Shown: positions 1 to 8,450 of the stretch, in pieces
Layout: every line of letters starts with the position of its first letter
Numbering within the stretch: position 1 is the first letter of the stretch
DNA from: Chryseobacterium echinoideorum
GTDB taxonomy: Bacteria; Bacteroidota; Bacteroidia; Flavobacteriales; Weeksellaceae
NCBI RefSeq assembly: GCF_007474535.1
Contig: NZ_VKNW01000004.1
Coordinates: 62,001 to 126,000, forward strand
Length of the DNA: 64,000 nucleotides
Direction of reading: 5' to 3'
Notes under the pieces: model-generated
Told to the model about the DNA's origin: nothing
Databases searched by the model: none
The model's input: only the letters and a program-made list of their open reading frames with translations
Position numbers and translations under genes: made by a program

Positions 1-381
1 CAGAATGCCGGGCGTATTCACCGTTCCGGGCAGGTCGAAGAACACGACATCAATCGGAATAGGAGAAGCATCTACATATTCTTCGGCTTTTTCCAGTACA
101 CTGTCCGCCCTGTGCTGTATAATCTCATACGCCTTTTTGTTGATGGTCATAAACTGGTTGTACGCCTGTTTTTTCAGGACTTCGTTTTCCATTACCATTT
201 TCAAATCACGTTCTTTCATTTTCATCAGGCTGTGCTGTGGAAAATCCGTGTCGAATACGGCTACATTGTAGCCCAAACGATAATGCAGGGTACTCGCTAC
301 AAGCGTTGTGAATGTACTCTTGCCGACACCGCCTTTTTGGGAAGAAAAGGCGATAAATACTGTTTTTTGTTTTGTACTCAT
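1..381 (-). CDS. traA: ParA-family ATPase of the conjugative element (TraA-like), partial
   Basis: This gene reads leftward out of the window, so only its first 127 codons are present. The product starts MSTKQKTVFIAFSSQKGGVG and carries the deviant Walker A motif KGGVGKST near residues 17-24, followed by a switch segment FDTDFPQHS and the conserved stretch DVVFFDLPGT. These are hallmarks of ParA/MinD ATPases. CTnDOT-family elements of Bacteroidota begin their transfer region with such a protein, and the divergent mobA-mobB pair next door agrees. It probably acts in partitioning or in assembling the transfer apparatus. Its upstream region is full of short repeats that could be its own or a partner's binding sites. 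Confidence 0.85.
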   Translation of the reverse strand, partial: MSTKQKTVFIAFSSQKGGVGKSTFTTLVASTLHYRLGYNVAVFDTDFPQHSLMKMKERDLKMVMENEVLKKQAYNQFMTINKKAYEIIQHRADSVLEKAEEYVDASPIPIDVVFFDLPGTVNTPGIL

Positions 382-680
382 ATCTCTACTTATTTAGTGG
401 CTTACTTCATTACCTATGTGCGTAAGTGTTTATGCACTTATATGTTTAGGCACGTTGCTCTGCACCGATGCACTTGTGCAGGTACTTATCTACCTATGTG
501 CCAAATTGTCTATGCACTTAAATACACATTTACTTATGTGCCTGCATTTGTCCGTACCGTACTATATAATCAGGTAGCTGAACAGGTACTTTTCTATGTA
601 CCTGTTTGCTTGATTGCCTAACTCGGTAGTTAGGTACTTATGTTGTTACCTGCATAGTTATCTACACACTTACATCCTTT
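382..680. repeat. Iteron-like repeats upstream of traA
   Basis: This non-coding stretch holds several copies of an 11-bp motif. TACCTATGTGC occurs at 411-421 and 491-501, and TACTTATGTGC at 531-541. A companion motif TATGCACTTA occurs at 431-440 and 511-520, so a 30-bp unit repeats with an 80-bp offset. More degenerate copies such as CTATGTACCTG lie near 594-604. The arrangement directly in front of a ParA-like gene resembles a centromere-like or operator array. This function is inferred. Open frames crossing the region look fortuitous. Confidence 0.55.
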
Positions 681-723
681 TGTTGGTACAAATAAAAAGA
701 GATAAACAAGTAGTTCTTTCAAT

Positions 724-762
724 GTGGCAGTGTTTGGCGTTCAAAGGCAGTGTTTGGCACTC
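724..762 (+). promoter_or_regulatory. Tandem GGCAGTGTTTGGC boxes, copy A
   Basis: Two identical 13-mers GGCAGTGTTTGGC lie at 726-738 and 746-758, exactly 20 bp apart, in the traA-mobA intergenic region. Related boxes occur before the coupling protein gene, before the DUF1896 gene, and around the excisionase-like genes. A shared regulatory element for the transfer backbone is the simplest reading; no protein is known to bind it from the sequence alone. Confidence 0.5.
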
Positions 763-900
763 TTGTGCAGCACAATCCTTTCAGAAAGAGGGCTTTACTT
801 TGTATTGTAATTTTTATTAACGGATTTATGCAAAAGTCTTTTGACAAATCGGAGGTAACAGCAACGGCATCGAGCCGTTTTTCCCTGTTACTTTTAATCC

Positions 901-1005
901 GGTTCCGCCAACTGGCGGACGGATTATTGTGTTCACCGGAACACGGCAAGTTGTGTTTTGAGGCACTCGAAACCGAGTTAGTGCCTCAAAACAACTTGCC
1001 CTGCT
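901..1005 (+). other. oriT: Candidate origin of transfer (stacked hairpins)
   Basis: Three inverted repeats follow each other just upstream of mobA: CCGCC/GGCGG at 905-918, GTGTTC/GAACAC at 929-944, and a long stem from 945 to 1000. The long stem pairs GGCAAGTTG and TTTTGAGGCACT on the left with AGTGCCTCAAAACAACTTGCC-type sequence on the right, with a two-base bulge. Relaxase recognition sites of Bacteroidota mobile elements usually lie directly in front of the mob genes and contain such hairpins. The exact nick cannot be read from the sequence. Confidence 0.5.
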
Positions 1006-1066
1006 GGGAGCTTAAAAAACGTCTTCCGAAGTCAGCGTTTTGTGTGGATTTAAAAATGGATTAGTG

Positions 1067-1498
1067 ATGAACGAGAACAATAACAAAAAACAGAATAAGG
1101 GCGGACGGAGAGCTAAGACCGACCCAAGCATCCATCGCCACGTTTTCCGCCTTACAGACGAAGAAAACGCCAAACTTTTATCGCTTTTTGAAGCATCGGG
1201 AATGCCCAATAAAGCAAAGTTTATTATTTCCCTGCTGTTTAGTAAGGAAATGAAATCGGTTAAAATTGACAAAGGAACAGTTGATTTTTATATGCGACTG
1301 ACTTCTTTTCACAGCCAGTTTCGCTCCATAGGTGTAAACTATAACCAGATTGTAAAGCTGTTGTACAAGAATTTTTCGGAGAAAAAAGCCGCAGCGTTCC
1401 TGTACAAATTGGAAAAACAAACGGCTGAAATGGCGATGCTATGCCAAAAAATCATTCAGATAACCGAAGAATTTGAAGCAAAGAACCTGAAAAAATAG
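1067..1498 (+). CDS. mobA: MobA-like mobilisation accessory protein
   Basis: A 143-residue basic protein starting MNENNNKKQNKGGRR. It matches the small relaxosome protein that precedes the relaxase in Bacteroidota elements (MobC/MobA-type, ribbon-helix-helix N-terminus). The segment HRHVFRLTDEENAKL followed by a helix is the DNA-binding part, and the C-terminal half is a helical region. It is expected to bind oriT and help MobB load. The ATG at 1067 was preferred to an in-frame TTG nine codons upstream, which lies in the leader. It is eight bases from mobB and the two are surely co-transcribed. Confidence 0.8.
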   Translation: MNENNNKKQNKGGRRAKTDPSIHRHVFRLTDEENAKLLSLFEASGMPNKAKFIISLLFSKEMKSVKIDKGTVDFYMRLTSFHSQFRSIGVNYNQIVKLLYKNFSEKKAAAFLYKLEKQTAEMAMLCQKIIQITEEFEAKNLKK

Positions 1499-1506
1499 CA
1501 GTACAG

Positions 1507-2784
1507 ATGATAGCAAAGATTGGCAGAAGCGGGAATTTATACGGTGCATTGGCGTACAATCAGCTCAAAGTAGAGAATGAAAACGGGAAAATTCTGTTCG
1601 CAAATAAGATAATCGAAACGCCAACTGGAGCATATACTGTTGCACAATTAGCACAATCTTTTGCACCTTACCTGATTGCCAACCGCAATACGGAAAAGCA
1701 TACGTTGCATATTTCGCTCAATCCCGACCCGAACGACAAAGTAAGCGATGGGAGGTTTCGGGAAATCGCAGAACAGTATATGCGGGAAATGGGCTACGGC
1801 GAACAGCCTTTTGTGGTATTCAAACATACGGATATTGACCGCAGCCATATACATATTGTATCGGTTTGCGTGGACGAGCAGGGCAAAAAGATTTCGGATA
1901 AATTCGAGAAAATGCGGTCTATGAATGTATGCCGTGAACTGGAAAGACAACACGGGTTGATACCCGCAACAGATAAGGAGCGCAATCAAACGGATAAGGT
2001 TTTCCGTCCGGTAGATTATCGGGCAGGCGATGTAAAAAGCCAAATCGCTTCGGTCGTTCGCCACCTGCCGAACTACTACCAGTACCAAACTTTGGGCGAG
2101 TACAATGCCCTGCTTTCCCTGTTCAACATTACCGCCGAGAAAATAGAGGGCGAATTGCAGGGAAAGATGCAGCAGGGCTTATTATATATTCCGCTAAATG
2201 AAAAAGGCGAAAGAGCCGGGCATCCGTTCAAGGCTTCGCTGTTCGGAAAGAGCGCAGGGCTTCCGGCTTTGGAATTGCATTTTGCGAAATGCAAAACGAC
2301 TTTGAAAGATAGCCCCACCAAGCAGACCCTAAAATCTGCTGTTACCATTGCCCTGAAAACCACCAGCGATGAACAGGCTTTTAAAAAGCAGTTGGCGGAA
2401 CAAGGCATTAATGTTGTGGTGCGCCGGAATGATACAGGGCGTGTTTATGGCATCACATTTATTGACCACAATTCCAAAGCGGTATGGAACGGTTCACGTT
2501 TGGCAACAGAACTTTCTGCCAACACCTTTAATGATTATTGGAACAGTAACATCAAACCGGATATTAAAGAACCTGCCGTTTTACAACCCAAACTATCCAC
2601 ATCAAATGGTGCGGATCTTCCTGCGGAAGAACCACACCATTTGTTCGACTTCTTAACTACCGACAAACACGAAGACGGTTTGATTGAAGCACTGGGCGGC
2701 TTACTACCCGAAGCCCAGGGCGAAGATTATGAGGAACAGGATTTTGCTAACAAAATGAAGAAGAAAAAAAAAAGAAGACTGTAA
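1507..2784 (+). CDS. mobB: MobB relaxase (relaxase/mobilisation nuclease)
   Basis: A 425-residue relaxase that should nick oriT and stay bound to the transferred strand. The N-terminus MIAKIGRSGNLYGALAYNQL contains the candidate catalytic tyrosines at residues 12 and 17. The metal-binding histidine motif is HTDIDRSHIHIV at residues 107-118 (His107, 114, 116). These are the usual motifs of the PF03432 family. The C-terminus is low-complexity and lysine-rich, ending in a run of lysines and arginines. It follows mobA by eight bases. In related elements the coupling protein gene comes next, but here a metal module intervenes. Confidence 0.9.
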   Translation: MIAKIGRSGNLYGALAYNQLKVENENGKILFANKIIETPTGAYTVAQLAQSFAPYLIANRNTEKHTLHISLNPDPNDKVSDGRFREIAEQYMREMGYGEQPFVVFKHTDIDRSHIHIVSVCVDEQGKKISDKFEKMRSMNVCRELERQHGLIPATDKERNQTDKVFRPVDYRAGDVKSQIASVVRHLPNYYQYQTLGEYNALLSLFNITAEKIEGELQGKMQQGLLYIPLNEKGERAGHPFKASLFGKSAGLPALELHFAKCKTTLKDSPTKQTLKSAVTIALKTTSDEQAFKKQLAEQGINVVVRRNDTGRVYGITFIDHNSKAVWNGSRLATELSANTFNDYWNSNIKPDIKEPAVLQPKLSTSNGADLPAEEPHHLFDFLTTDKHEDGLIEALGGLLPEAQGEDYEEQDFANKMKKKKKRRL

Positions 2785-2868
2785 GAGGTCAGATTTTGGA
2801 ATTAAAAATCTGTTTTTAAAAAGATTTATTGAGCTGTCACTTTATAATTCTGAAAGAATTTGAGTTGT

Positions 2869-2908
2869 ATTTAAGTAATTGCTTAAATAAACAAATTGAC
2901 TATCTTTG
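2869..2908 (+). promoter_or_regulatory. Operator and promoter of the mercury-type module
   Basis: A near-perfect palindrome ATTTAAGTAATTGCTTAAAT lies at 2869-2888 and differs from a full dyad only at the centre. This is typical of ArsR-family operators. It contains the -33 TTG (2879-2881), which is followed after 19 bp by TATCTTTG at 2901-2908, a consensus Bacteroidota -7 element. The regulator's ATG at 2913 is so close that the message may be nearly leaderless. Binding would block RNA polymerase directly. Confidence 0.7.
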
Positions 2909-2912
2909 TGCT

Positions 2913-3287
2913 ATGGACAATAATTCTTGCATACGACAACAAGCAGACATTAAACAAATAAACCGCTGTAAAGACCGAGTTTCAGAACTCAACGGTTCTT
3001 TTGACTATTTATCGAACGGACTTGAATTAGCGGGAAACAATGTAAGACTGAAAATACTCTTTCTACTTTATGAAGAAAAACGACTTTGTGTTTGTGATAT
3101 AAGTGATATTCTTGGTATGACAATTTCAGCGGTTTCACAACACTTGCGGAAACTCAAAGACAGAAAACTTATTGAAACCGAACGAGAAGCTCAAACTATT
3201 TTTCACTCACTGACTAAAGAGTATGAAAAAATGCTGAAACCATTTTTCAAAATACTTGACGAAAACAAAATATTAGAAACAATATGA
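2913..3287 (+). CDS. ArsR/SmtB-family metal-responsive repressor
   Basis: A 124-residue winged-helix repressor. The metal-sensing segment RLCVCDIS carries the CVC pair found in the ArsR/CadC class, and an N-terminal cluster of cysteines (NNSCIRQQ and NRCKD) may add ligands. The recognition region reads ISAVSQHLRKLKD. It should sit on the palindrome at 2869-2888 and release on metal binding. The ATG at 2913 is chosen because the longer frame would begin at a TTG upstream of its own promoter. It overlaps the following merTP gene by four bases, so the pair is an operon. Confidence 0.85.
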   Translation: MDNNSCIRQQADIKQINRCKDRVSELNGSFDYLSNGLELAGNNVRLKILFLLYEEKRLCVCDISDILGMTISAVSQHLRKLKDRKLIETEREAQTIFHSLTKEYEKMLKPFFKILDENKILETI

Positions 3288-3883
3288 AAACTGACAAAAA
3301 ATTAATTGGTGCAGGACTTTTGACTACAATTGCAGCTTCTCTTTGTTGCATCACACCAGTATTGGCTCTTATTGCAGGAACAAGCGGTCTTGCTTCCACT
3401 TTTTCTTGGCTTGAACCTTTTCGACCCTATTTTATCGGGTTGACAATTTTGGTTCTTGGTTTTGCTTGGAATCAAAAGTTGAAACCCAGAAAGCAGATAG
3501 ATTGCAATTGTGAAACAGAAGAAAAACCAAAATTCATTCAGTCAAAAATGTTTTTAGGAATAGTAACAGCATTTGCAATCGTAATGCTTGCCTTTCCATA
3601 CTACTCAAGCATTTTCTACCCAAAGACAGAAAAGCAAATCATAGTAGTGGACAAATCCAATATTCAAAAAGTAGAATTTACGATTAGCGGAATGACTTGT
3701 GCAAGTTGTGGCGAACACGTAAATCACGAAGTAAATAAATTGACAGGAATAATAAGTTCAAACGCTTCTTATGAAAATGGAAATGCAATCGTAGAATTTG
3801 ACAACTCAAAAACAAATATTTCTGAAATCGAAAAAGCAATAAACTCAACAGGATATTCTGTAACCGACAAAAAAGAAAATTAA
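3284..3883 (+). CDS. merTP: MerTP mercuric transport protein (MerT-MerP fusion)
   Basis: A 199-residue inner-membrane protein. Residues 1-125 resemble MerT, with transmembrane segments and a Cys-Cys pair at residues 21-22 (SLCCITP). The C-terminal part is a heavy-metal-associated domain with the motif GMTCASC at residues 136-142, equivalent to periplasmic MerP. Such fusions carry Hg(II) across the inner membrane. Transcribed with the ArsR regulator and the small Cys-rich gene behind it. No mercuric reductase gene is present in this window, so import would not be followed by reduction here. Confidence 0.85.
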   Translation: MKTDKKLIGAGLLTTIAASLCCITPVLALIAGTSGLASTFSWLEPFRPYFIGLTILVLGFAWNQKLKPRKQIDCNCETEEKPKFIQSKMFLGIVTAFAIVMLAFPYYSSIFYPKTEKQIIVVDKSNIQKVEFTISGMTCASCGEHVNHEVNKLTGIISSNASYENGNAIVEFDNSKTNISEIEKAINSTGYSVTDKKEN

Positions 3884-3884
3884 A

Positions 3885-4091
3885 ATGGAAATCAAATTAC
3901 AATCAACAATCACTTGTCCCAACTGCGGACACAAGAAAGAAGAAACAATGCCGACAGACGCTTGTCAATATTTTTACGAATGTGAAAAATGCAAACAAGT
4001 TCTAAAACCAAAACAAGGCGACTGCTGTGTTTATTGTAGTTACGGAAGTGTTGCTTGTCCACCAATTCAGCAGGACAAAAAATGTTGCTGA
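3885..4091 (+). CDS. Small Cys-rich protein of the GDCCVYCSYG family
   Basis: A 68-residue protein with nine cysteines. It contains two CxxC-type pairs (TCPNCGHKK and CEKC) and the signature GDCCVYCSYGSVACPPIQ. Small proteins with this signature accompany mercury and other metal genes in Bacteroidota. A metal-chaperone or buffering role is plausible but not proven. It starts one base after merTP ends and belongs to the same operon. Confidence 0.75.
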   Translation: MEIKLQSTITCPNCGHKKEETMPTDACQYFYECEKCKQVLKPKQGDCCVYCSYGSVACPPIQQDKKCC

Positions 4092-4192
4092 CGGACAGAA
4101 AACAGAAGAGCAACTAAAAGTATTTTTTATTTGGATGCTTCATAAATGTTACGATACAAAAGGATCATAGAAGCTACAACTCTTATCACTTC

Positions 4193-4227
4193 GCCAAACA
4201 CTGCCACGCACCGCCATTGACTGCCAC
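4193..4227 (-). promoter_or_regulatory. Tandem GGCAGTGTTTGGC boxes, copy B
   Basis: In inverse orientation, GCCAAACACTGCC lies at 4193-4205 and the variant GCCATTGACTGCC at 4213-4225. The 20-bp period equals that of copy A. The pair sits about 60 bp in front of the coupling protein gene. It may be the element's own regulatory site that once followed directly on mobB before the metal module was inserted. Confidence 0.5.
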
Positions 4228-4288
4228 ATTCTTATAGCCGCTGTGTAGAGCCTTTAAATTCACGCCCGAACATTAAAACTAAAAAAGA

Positions 4289-6283
4289 ATGCAGGGAGAA
4301 GACGATTTAAGAGGTTTAGCCAAAATAATGGCTTTTATGCGGGCAGTCAGTATTCTTTTGGTGCTGATGCACCTTTATTGGTTCTGCTACGGGTTCTTTT
4401 TAGAACGTGGTTGGACGTTGGAAATAATCAACAAGATATTAGGCAATTTCGACCGGACGGCGGGCTTGTTTTCACATACCCTTTATACCAAGGCGTTCGC
4501 TTTGGTTTTGCTTGCTTTGAGTTGTTTGGGAACGAAAGGCGTAAAGAATGAGAAGATAACCTGGGCTAAAATCTACGTGGCTTTGGGCGTTGGTTTTGTG
4601 CTGTTCTTTCTGAACACGCCGTTGTTAAAGCTATCTCCGGTAATAGGCACATTTCTGTATATCCTTACTATCTCGTTAGGTTATATTGCTTTGCTGATGG
4701 CGGGCGTATGGATGAGCCGCTTGCTTCGTACCAACTTAATGGACGATGTTTTCAACAACGAGAACGAGAGCTTTCAACAGGAAACAAAGCTGATGGAAAA
4801 TGAATATTCCGTTAACCTGCCCACCAAATTTTACTACAAAGGCAAATGGAACAACGGTTGGATAAACATTGTAAATCCTTTCAGGGCATCAATCGTGTTG
4901 GGTACTCCGGGTTCCGGTAAATCTTATGCCATCGTAAACAACTACATCAAGCAGCAGATTGAAAAAGGCTTTAGTATGTACATCTACGATTTCAAGTTTG
5001 ATGACCTTTCGACAATAGCCTACAACCACTTACTAAAGCATCGGGATAAGTACAAAGTACAACCCAAATTCTATGTGATAAATTTCGACGACCCACGCCA
5101 GAGCCACCGTTGCAATCCCCTTAATCCCGACTTTATGACGGACATTTCGGATGCTTACGAGGCCGCTTATACCATAATGCTGAACCTCAATCGAAGCTGG
5201 ATACAGAAGCAAGGGGATTTTTTCGTAGAGAGCCCAATAATCCTTTTAGCTGCCATTATTTGGTATTTGAAAATTTACGATAATGGTAAATATTGCACAT
5301 TCCCACACGCCATTGAATTGCTGAATAAAAAGTATTCGGACGTATTCACGATTTTAACTTCCTATCCTGATTTAGAAAATTACTTATCGCCCTTTATGGA
5401 TGCTTGGCAGGGAGGCGCACAAGACCAATTACAGGGGCAGATAGCATCGGCTAAAATTCCTTTGTCAAGAATGATTAGCCCGCAATTGTATTGGGTAATG
5501 ACCGGCGATGATTTTTCGTTAGACATCAACAACCCGGAAGCCCCTAAGATTTTGTGCGTGGGTAACAATCCCGACCGCCAAAATATTTACTCTGCCGCAC
5601 TAGGCTTGTATAATTCGAGGATTGTAAAGCTGATTAACAAAAAAGGACAATTAAAGAGTTCGGTTATCATAGATGAGTTGCCTACGATTTACTTCAGGGG
5701 ACTGGATAATCTTATCGCAACTGCGAGAAGTAATAAGGTGGCTGTATGCCTGGGCTTTCAGGATTTTTCGCAGTTGATACGTGATTATGGCGACAAAGAG
5801 GCTAAGGTTATTCAAAACACAGTCGGTAATATTTTTAGTGGACAGGTAGTTGGAGAAACAGCAAAGAGCCTTTCGGAACGTTTCGGTAAAGTATTGCAAA
5901 AACGTCAGAGTATGACGATTAACCGCAACGATAAATCTACCTCTATCTCCACACAGTTAGACAGCCTTATTCCGGCTTCCAAAATCTCAACATTGACACA
6001 GGGTATGTTTGTCGGTTCTGTATCGGATAACTTTGATGAACGTATCGAACAAAAAATATTTCACGCCGAAATCGTGGTGGATAATGAAAAGGTCGCAGCA
6101 GAAAGCAAAGCCTATCAGCAAATACCGCAGATCTTATCTTTTGTAAATGAGCAGGGCGAGGATAAAATGAAGCAAGAAATTGAAACCAATTACAAAAAGA
6201 TAAAATCAGACATCCTGAATATTGTTGTGAGCGAAATGGAGCGCATCAAGAATGATCCTAATTTACAGCACCTGTTACAATAG
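4289..6283 (+). CDS. mobC: MobC/TraG-like type IV coupling protein
   Basis: A 664-residue VirD4/TraG-type ATPase. Four hydrophobic segments occupy about residues 15-150, including YWFCYGFF. The P-loop GTPGSGKS lies at 205-212, and the Walker B-like segment SSVIIDELPTIYFRGLDN follows near residue 460. It couples the relaxosome to the conjugation channel at the inner membrane and pumps the DNA. It is full length. In CTnDOT-like elements it normally follows mobB; here about 1.5 kb of metal genes separate them. Confidence 0.9.
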   Translation: MQGEDDLRGLAKIMAFMRAVSILLVLMHLYWFCYGFFLERGWTLEIINKILGNFDRTAGLFSHTLYTKAFALVLLALSCLGTKGVKNEKITWAKIYVALGVGFVLFFLNTPLLKLSPVIGTFLYILTISLGYIALLMAGVWMSRLLRTNLMDDVFNNENESFQQETKLMENEYSVNLPTKFYYKGKWNNGWINIVNPFRASIVLGTPGSGKSYAIVNNYIKQQIEKGFSMYIYDFKFDDLSTIAYNHLLKHRDKYKVQPKFYVINFDDPRQSHRCNPLNPDFMTDISDAYEAAYTIMLNLNRSWIQKQGDFFVESPIILLAAIIWYLKIYDNGKYCTFPHAIELLNKKYSDVFTILTSYPDLENYLSPFMDAWQGGAQDQLQGQIASAKIPLSRMISPQLYWVMTGDDFSLDINNPEAPKILCVGNNPDRQNIYSAALGLYNSRIVKLINKKGQLKSSVIIDELPTIYFRGLDNLIATARSNKVAVCLGFQDFSQLIRDYGDKEAKVIQNTVGNIFSGQVVGETAKSLSERFGKVLQKRQSMTINRNDKSTSISTQLDSLIPASKISTLTQGMFVGSVSDNFDERIEQKIFHAEIVVDNEKVAAESKAYQQIPQILSFVNEQGEDKMKQEIETNYKKIKSDILNIVVSEMERIKNDPNLQHLLQ

Positions 6284-6407
6284 CAACGCTTCAAACACTG
6301 ATATTAAACATTATTTGAGATTTAGAAAGTATCTGTAAACCAATCTTTTTTGACTTTTGATAGACTAATATATGGTTTACTATTTAATTAACATTAGATG
6401 GTAAATG

Positions 6408-7055
6408 TCATTCTTTGCTGCCGTCCTTGTTTTCCGATGATTTTCCACTCTTCTTTTTATTATAGCGTTTCATTTTATCAGAAGTGCCACAATATTTTGG
6501 ATTACACCATTTTCGGCTACCATTTCTTGTTTCATCCAGAAAAACCCACCCGCACTTGGGACACTGTTTTACCCTTTCCAAGCTATGTTGCGTTAGCAGG
6601 TTTACCAATGAATGCAATACTTTCCAAACAGGAAAGATAAGATCGCCGGAAGCCTCTATGTGATCCAAAAAGAATTTATCTTCTGCAAACTGTAAACGCT
6701 GTCTCGAAAATGCATCAACAATCAAAAGATTTGTTGCAGGCAAAAATATTTGTTTTTTATCATCATCTTTTTCGGCAACCGCAGAAATAAGCCCTTGTAA
6801 AATCCTACGGATTTCCTTAATGCGGTTTAGGGCTGCTAAGGCTTCTTCTGGTTGTCTCTCTGCAAGTTCACGAAGCGTCTGAAGGAGATGCGGATTAGAA
6901 ATTTTCAATTTTGAACACCAGTCGACAAAATCCAAGTACGTTGCAAAATAATCATAGTTTTCTTCTGTTTTCCAAGAACTGACCGTATTTACAAAATTGC
7001 AGCATAAGATATTACTATCAATGACTAATGTTCCTATGCTACGAAATTTTCCCAT
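6408..7055 (-). CDS. CGNR zinc-finger protein (ABATE-type regulator)
   Basis: A 215-residue protein with a helical N-terminal part and a C-terminal CGNR-type zinc finger. Cys165 and Cys168 (QCPKCGW) pair with Cys184 and Cys189 (RKWCNPKYCG), followed by a basic tail. Members of this family are described as stress-linked transcription factors. It stands alone on the minus strand between the coupling protein gene and the cargo. The extremely basic end after residue 193 (KKKSGKSSENK) is probably disordered. Its target is not known. Confidence 0.7.
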   Translation of the reverse strand: MGKFRSIGTLVIDSNILCCNFVNTVSSWKTEENYDYFATYLDFVDWCSKLKISNPHLLQTLRELAERQPEEALAALNRIKEIRRILQGLISAVAEKDDDKKQIFLPATNLLIVDAFSRQRLQFAEDKFFLDHIEASGDLIFPVWKVLHSLVNLLTQHSLERVKQCPKCGWVFLDETRNGSRKWCNPKYCGTSDKMKRYNKKKSGKSSENKDGSKE

Positions 7056-7306
7056 ATTACAAAGTTATGCTATTTAATTTTTAACCGAAACATACCGTCT
7101 CAATTATTAAGCTATATAAACATCTGAAAACAAAATTTATATAAATGGAATAGATTTTTTGCCAATACTATTGCCTGTATTATAAAAATATGTAAATTTA
7201 CTACCTAAATCAAAATAAATAGTAAAAATTTTAAGGTTGATTGTAGCGTTCTCGTTTACCCGCTCGTATTAAGTCTAAAAAATTTACTCACTTTAAAACT
7301 TTAAAA

Positions 7307-7783
7307 ATGAAGACAAATTTAATTTATGTAGCCTTCGCATTGCTTTTCTGCTTTGCTTTCATTTCTTGTGAAAAATCTGACAGCAATCCGGAAGCAGTTC
7401 TTGAAAACAACCTGCTTAAGAGTGCCGACAAATATGCGGCATTGGTACAAACAAGGAATAGTGGAGCCGGAAACTTCTCGATTGAAAACATAAAAAGAGA
7501 AGCTAATATGCTTACCATTACCGTAAAAGGCGGTTGTAAACAAGACGACTTTCATATCATTTGGGACGGGTCGATTATGTTTTCCAGCCTAGGGCAGATC
7601 AATCTTGTGCTTTACAACAAATCTGAACAAGACTGTGGCACAGAAAAACAATTTGACATAAACATCAATCTCAGCAAGGTCATTGGAAAGTACGATCCTA
7701 AAGATTTTATCTTCAATGTAGCTAATGGTTCAAAAAAACAGGACAAATCACTAAATCCTAATGGATCTATTACAACCAAGTAA
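7307..7783 (+). CDS. Hypothetical lipoprotein
   Basis: A 158-residue protein with a lipoprotein signal: a hydrophobic stretch followed by the lipobox FISC with Cys at residue 21. The mature part begins EKSDSNPEA. Two further cysteines (GGCKQDD and QDCGTEK) may form a disulfide. It is predicted to be anchored to a membrane facing the periplasm or surface. No family is recognised. It is monocistronic, since a strong stem-loop follows its stop codon. First gene of the plus-strand cargo. Confidence 0.6.
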   Translation: MKTNLIYVAFALLFCFAFISCEKSDSNPEAVLENNLLKSADKYAALVQTRNSGAGNFSIENIKREANMLTITVKGGCKQDDFHIIWDGSIMFSSLGQINLVLYNKSEQDCGTEKQFDININLSKVIGKYDPKDFIFNVANGSKKQDKSLNPNGSITTK

Positions 7784-7820
7784 AATTTAATCTATAAATC
7801 ATATTCAATGTAATAGTAAC

Positions 7821-7865
7821 ATTCGTCAGGTCTCAATTTAAAACTACAAAATTGACCTGACGAAT
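7821..7865 (+). terminator. Stem-loop terminator after the lipoprotein gene
   Basis: The left arm ATTCGTCAGGTC plus AATTT pairs with AAATTGACCTGACGAAT on the right. The stem has 17 pairs with a two-base bulge and a loop of about ten bases. No long T tract follows, so it may work as a terminator or as a 3' stabilising structure. Confidence 0.55.
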
Positions 7866-7934
7866 ATTAAGACTAAGAAGTATAGATGTACCTGCCTACT
7901 TAAACTATAAAACTTCACTGAACACTTTAATTAA

Positions 7935-8450
7935 ATGGAAACAACCCTAAACAAGTTTCAACATACTATTGAGGAGTTAACGGAAATGTTAGAGACTTTT
8001 AATACTAAACAGTTCAATACAATTCCTTTTCCAAACAGTTGGACAGCAGGTCAGGTAGGTGATCATCTTTTAAAATCGTATGGCTCTTGGAAAATTTTCA
8101 AAGGAGCAACAGTGTTTGCTGACAGACCATATAATGAGAATTGCAAAGCACTAAATGAGCTTTTTTTGGATTTCAAAACAAAACTAAGCGCAGAGCCTTC
8201 GGATTTTATCTATCCCTCAGATGGATATATTGGAAAGGAAGATTTGATCTTAAATATACGGGCAATATGTGACGATATTATCAACTTCTCATGTCGACAC
8301 GATCTTAGAATGCTGTGTTTAGATTTTGAATTTCCAACCTTAGGATACATGACCCGGTTTGAATGGTTACATTTTTATGTTGTACATACTCAAAGACATA
8401 TTAACCAATTAGCGAAGATTTTAAACATTTTAAATGGTATAGATGAATAA
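7935..8450 (+). CDS. DinB-family protein
   Basis: A 171-residue four-helix-bundle protein of the DinB/YfiT superfamily. It has the usual histidines, one in WTAGQVGDHLLKS and one pair near the C-terminus in HTQRHINQLAK, which bind a divalent metal. Characterised relatives are thiol-dependent transferases that modify electrophiles or toxic compounds; the substrate here is unknown. Its last eight bases overlap the start of the SRPBCC gene, so the two are translationally coupled. The same pair of domains is fused into one protein at 24593-25501. Confidence 0.75.
   Translation: METTLNKFQHTIEELTEMLETFNTKQFNTIPFPNSWTAGQVGDHLLKSYGSWKIFKGATVFADRPYNENCKALNELFLDFKTKLSAEPSDFIYPSDGYIGKEDLILNIRAICDDIINFSCRHDLRMLCLDFEFPTLGYMTRFEWLHFYVVHTQRHINQLAKILNILNGIDE

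Noticed and set aside
112..621. A 169-codon plus-strand frame and others across the traA upstream region
   Set aside because: It runs antisense to traA and through the repeat array, and its translated product has no domain pattern.
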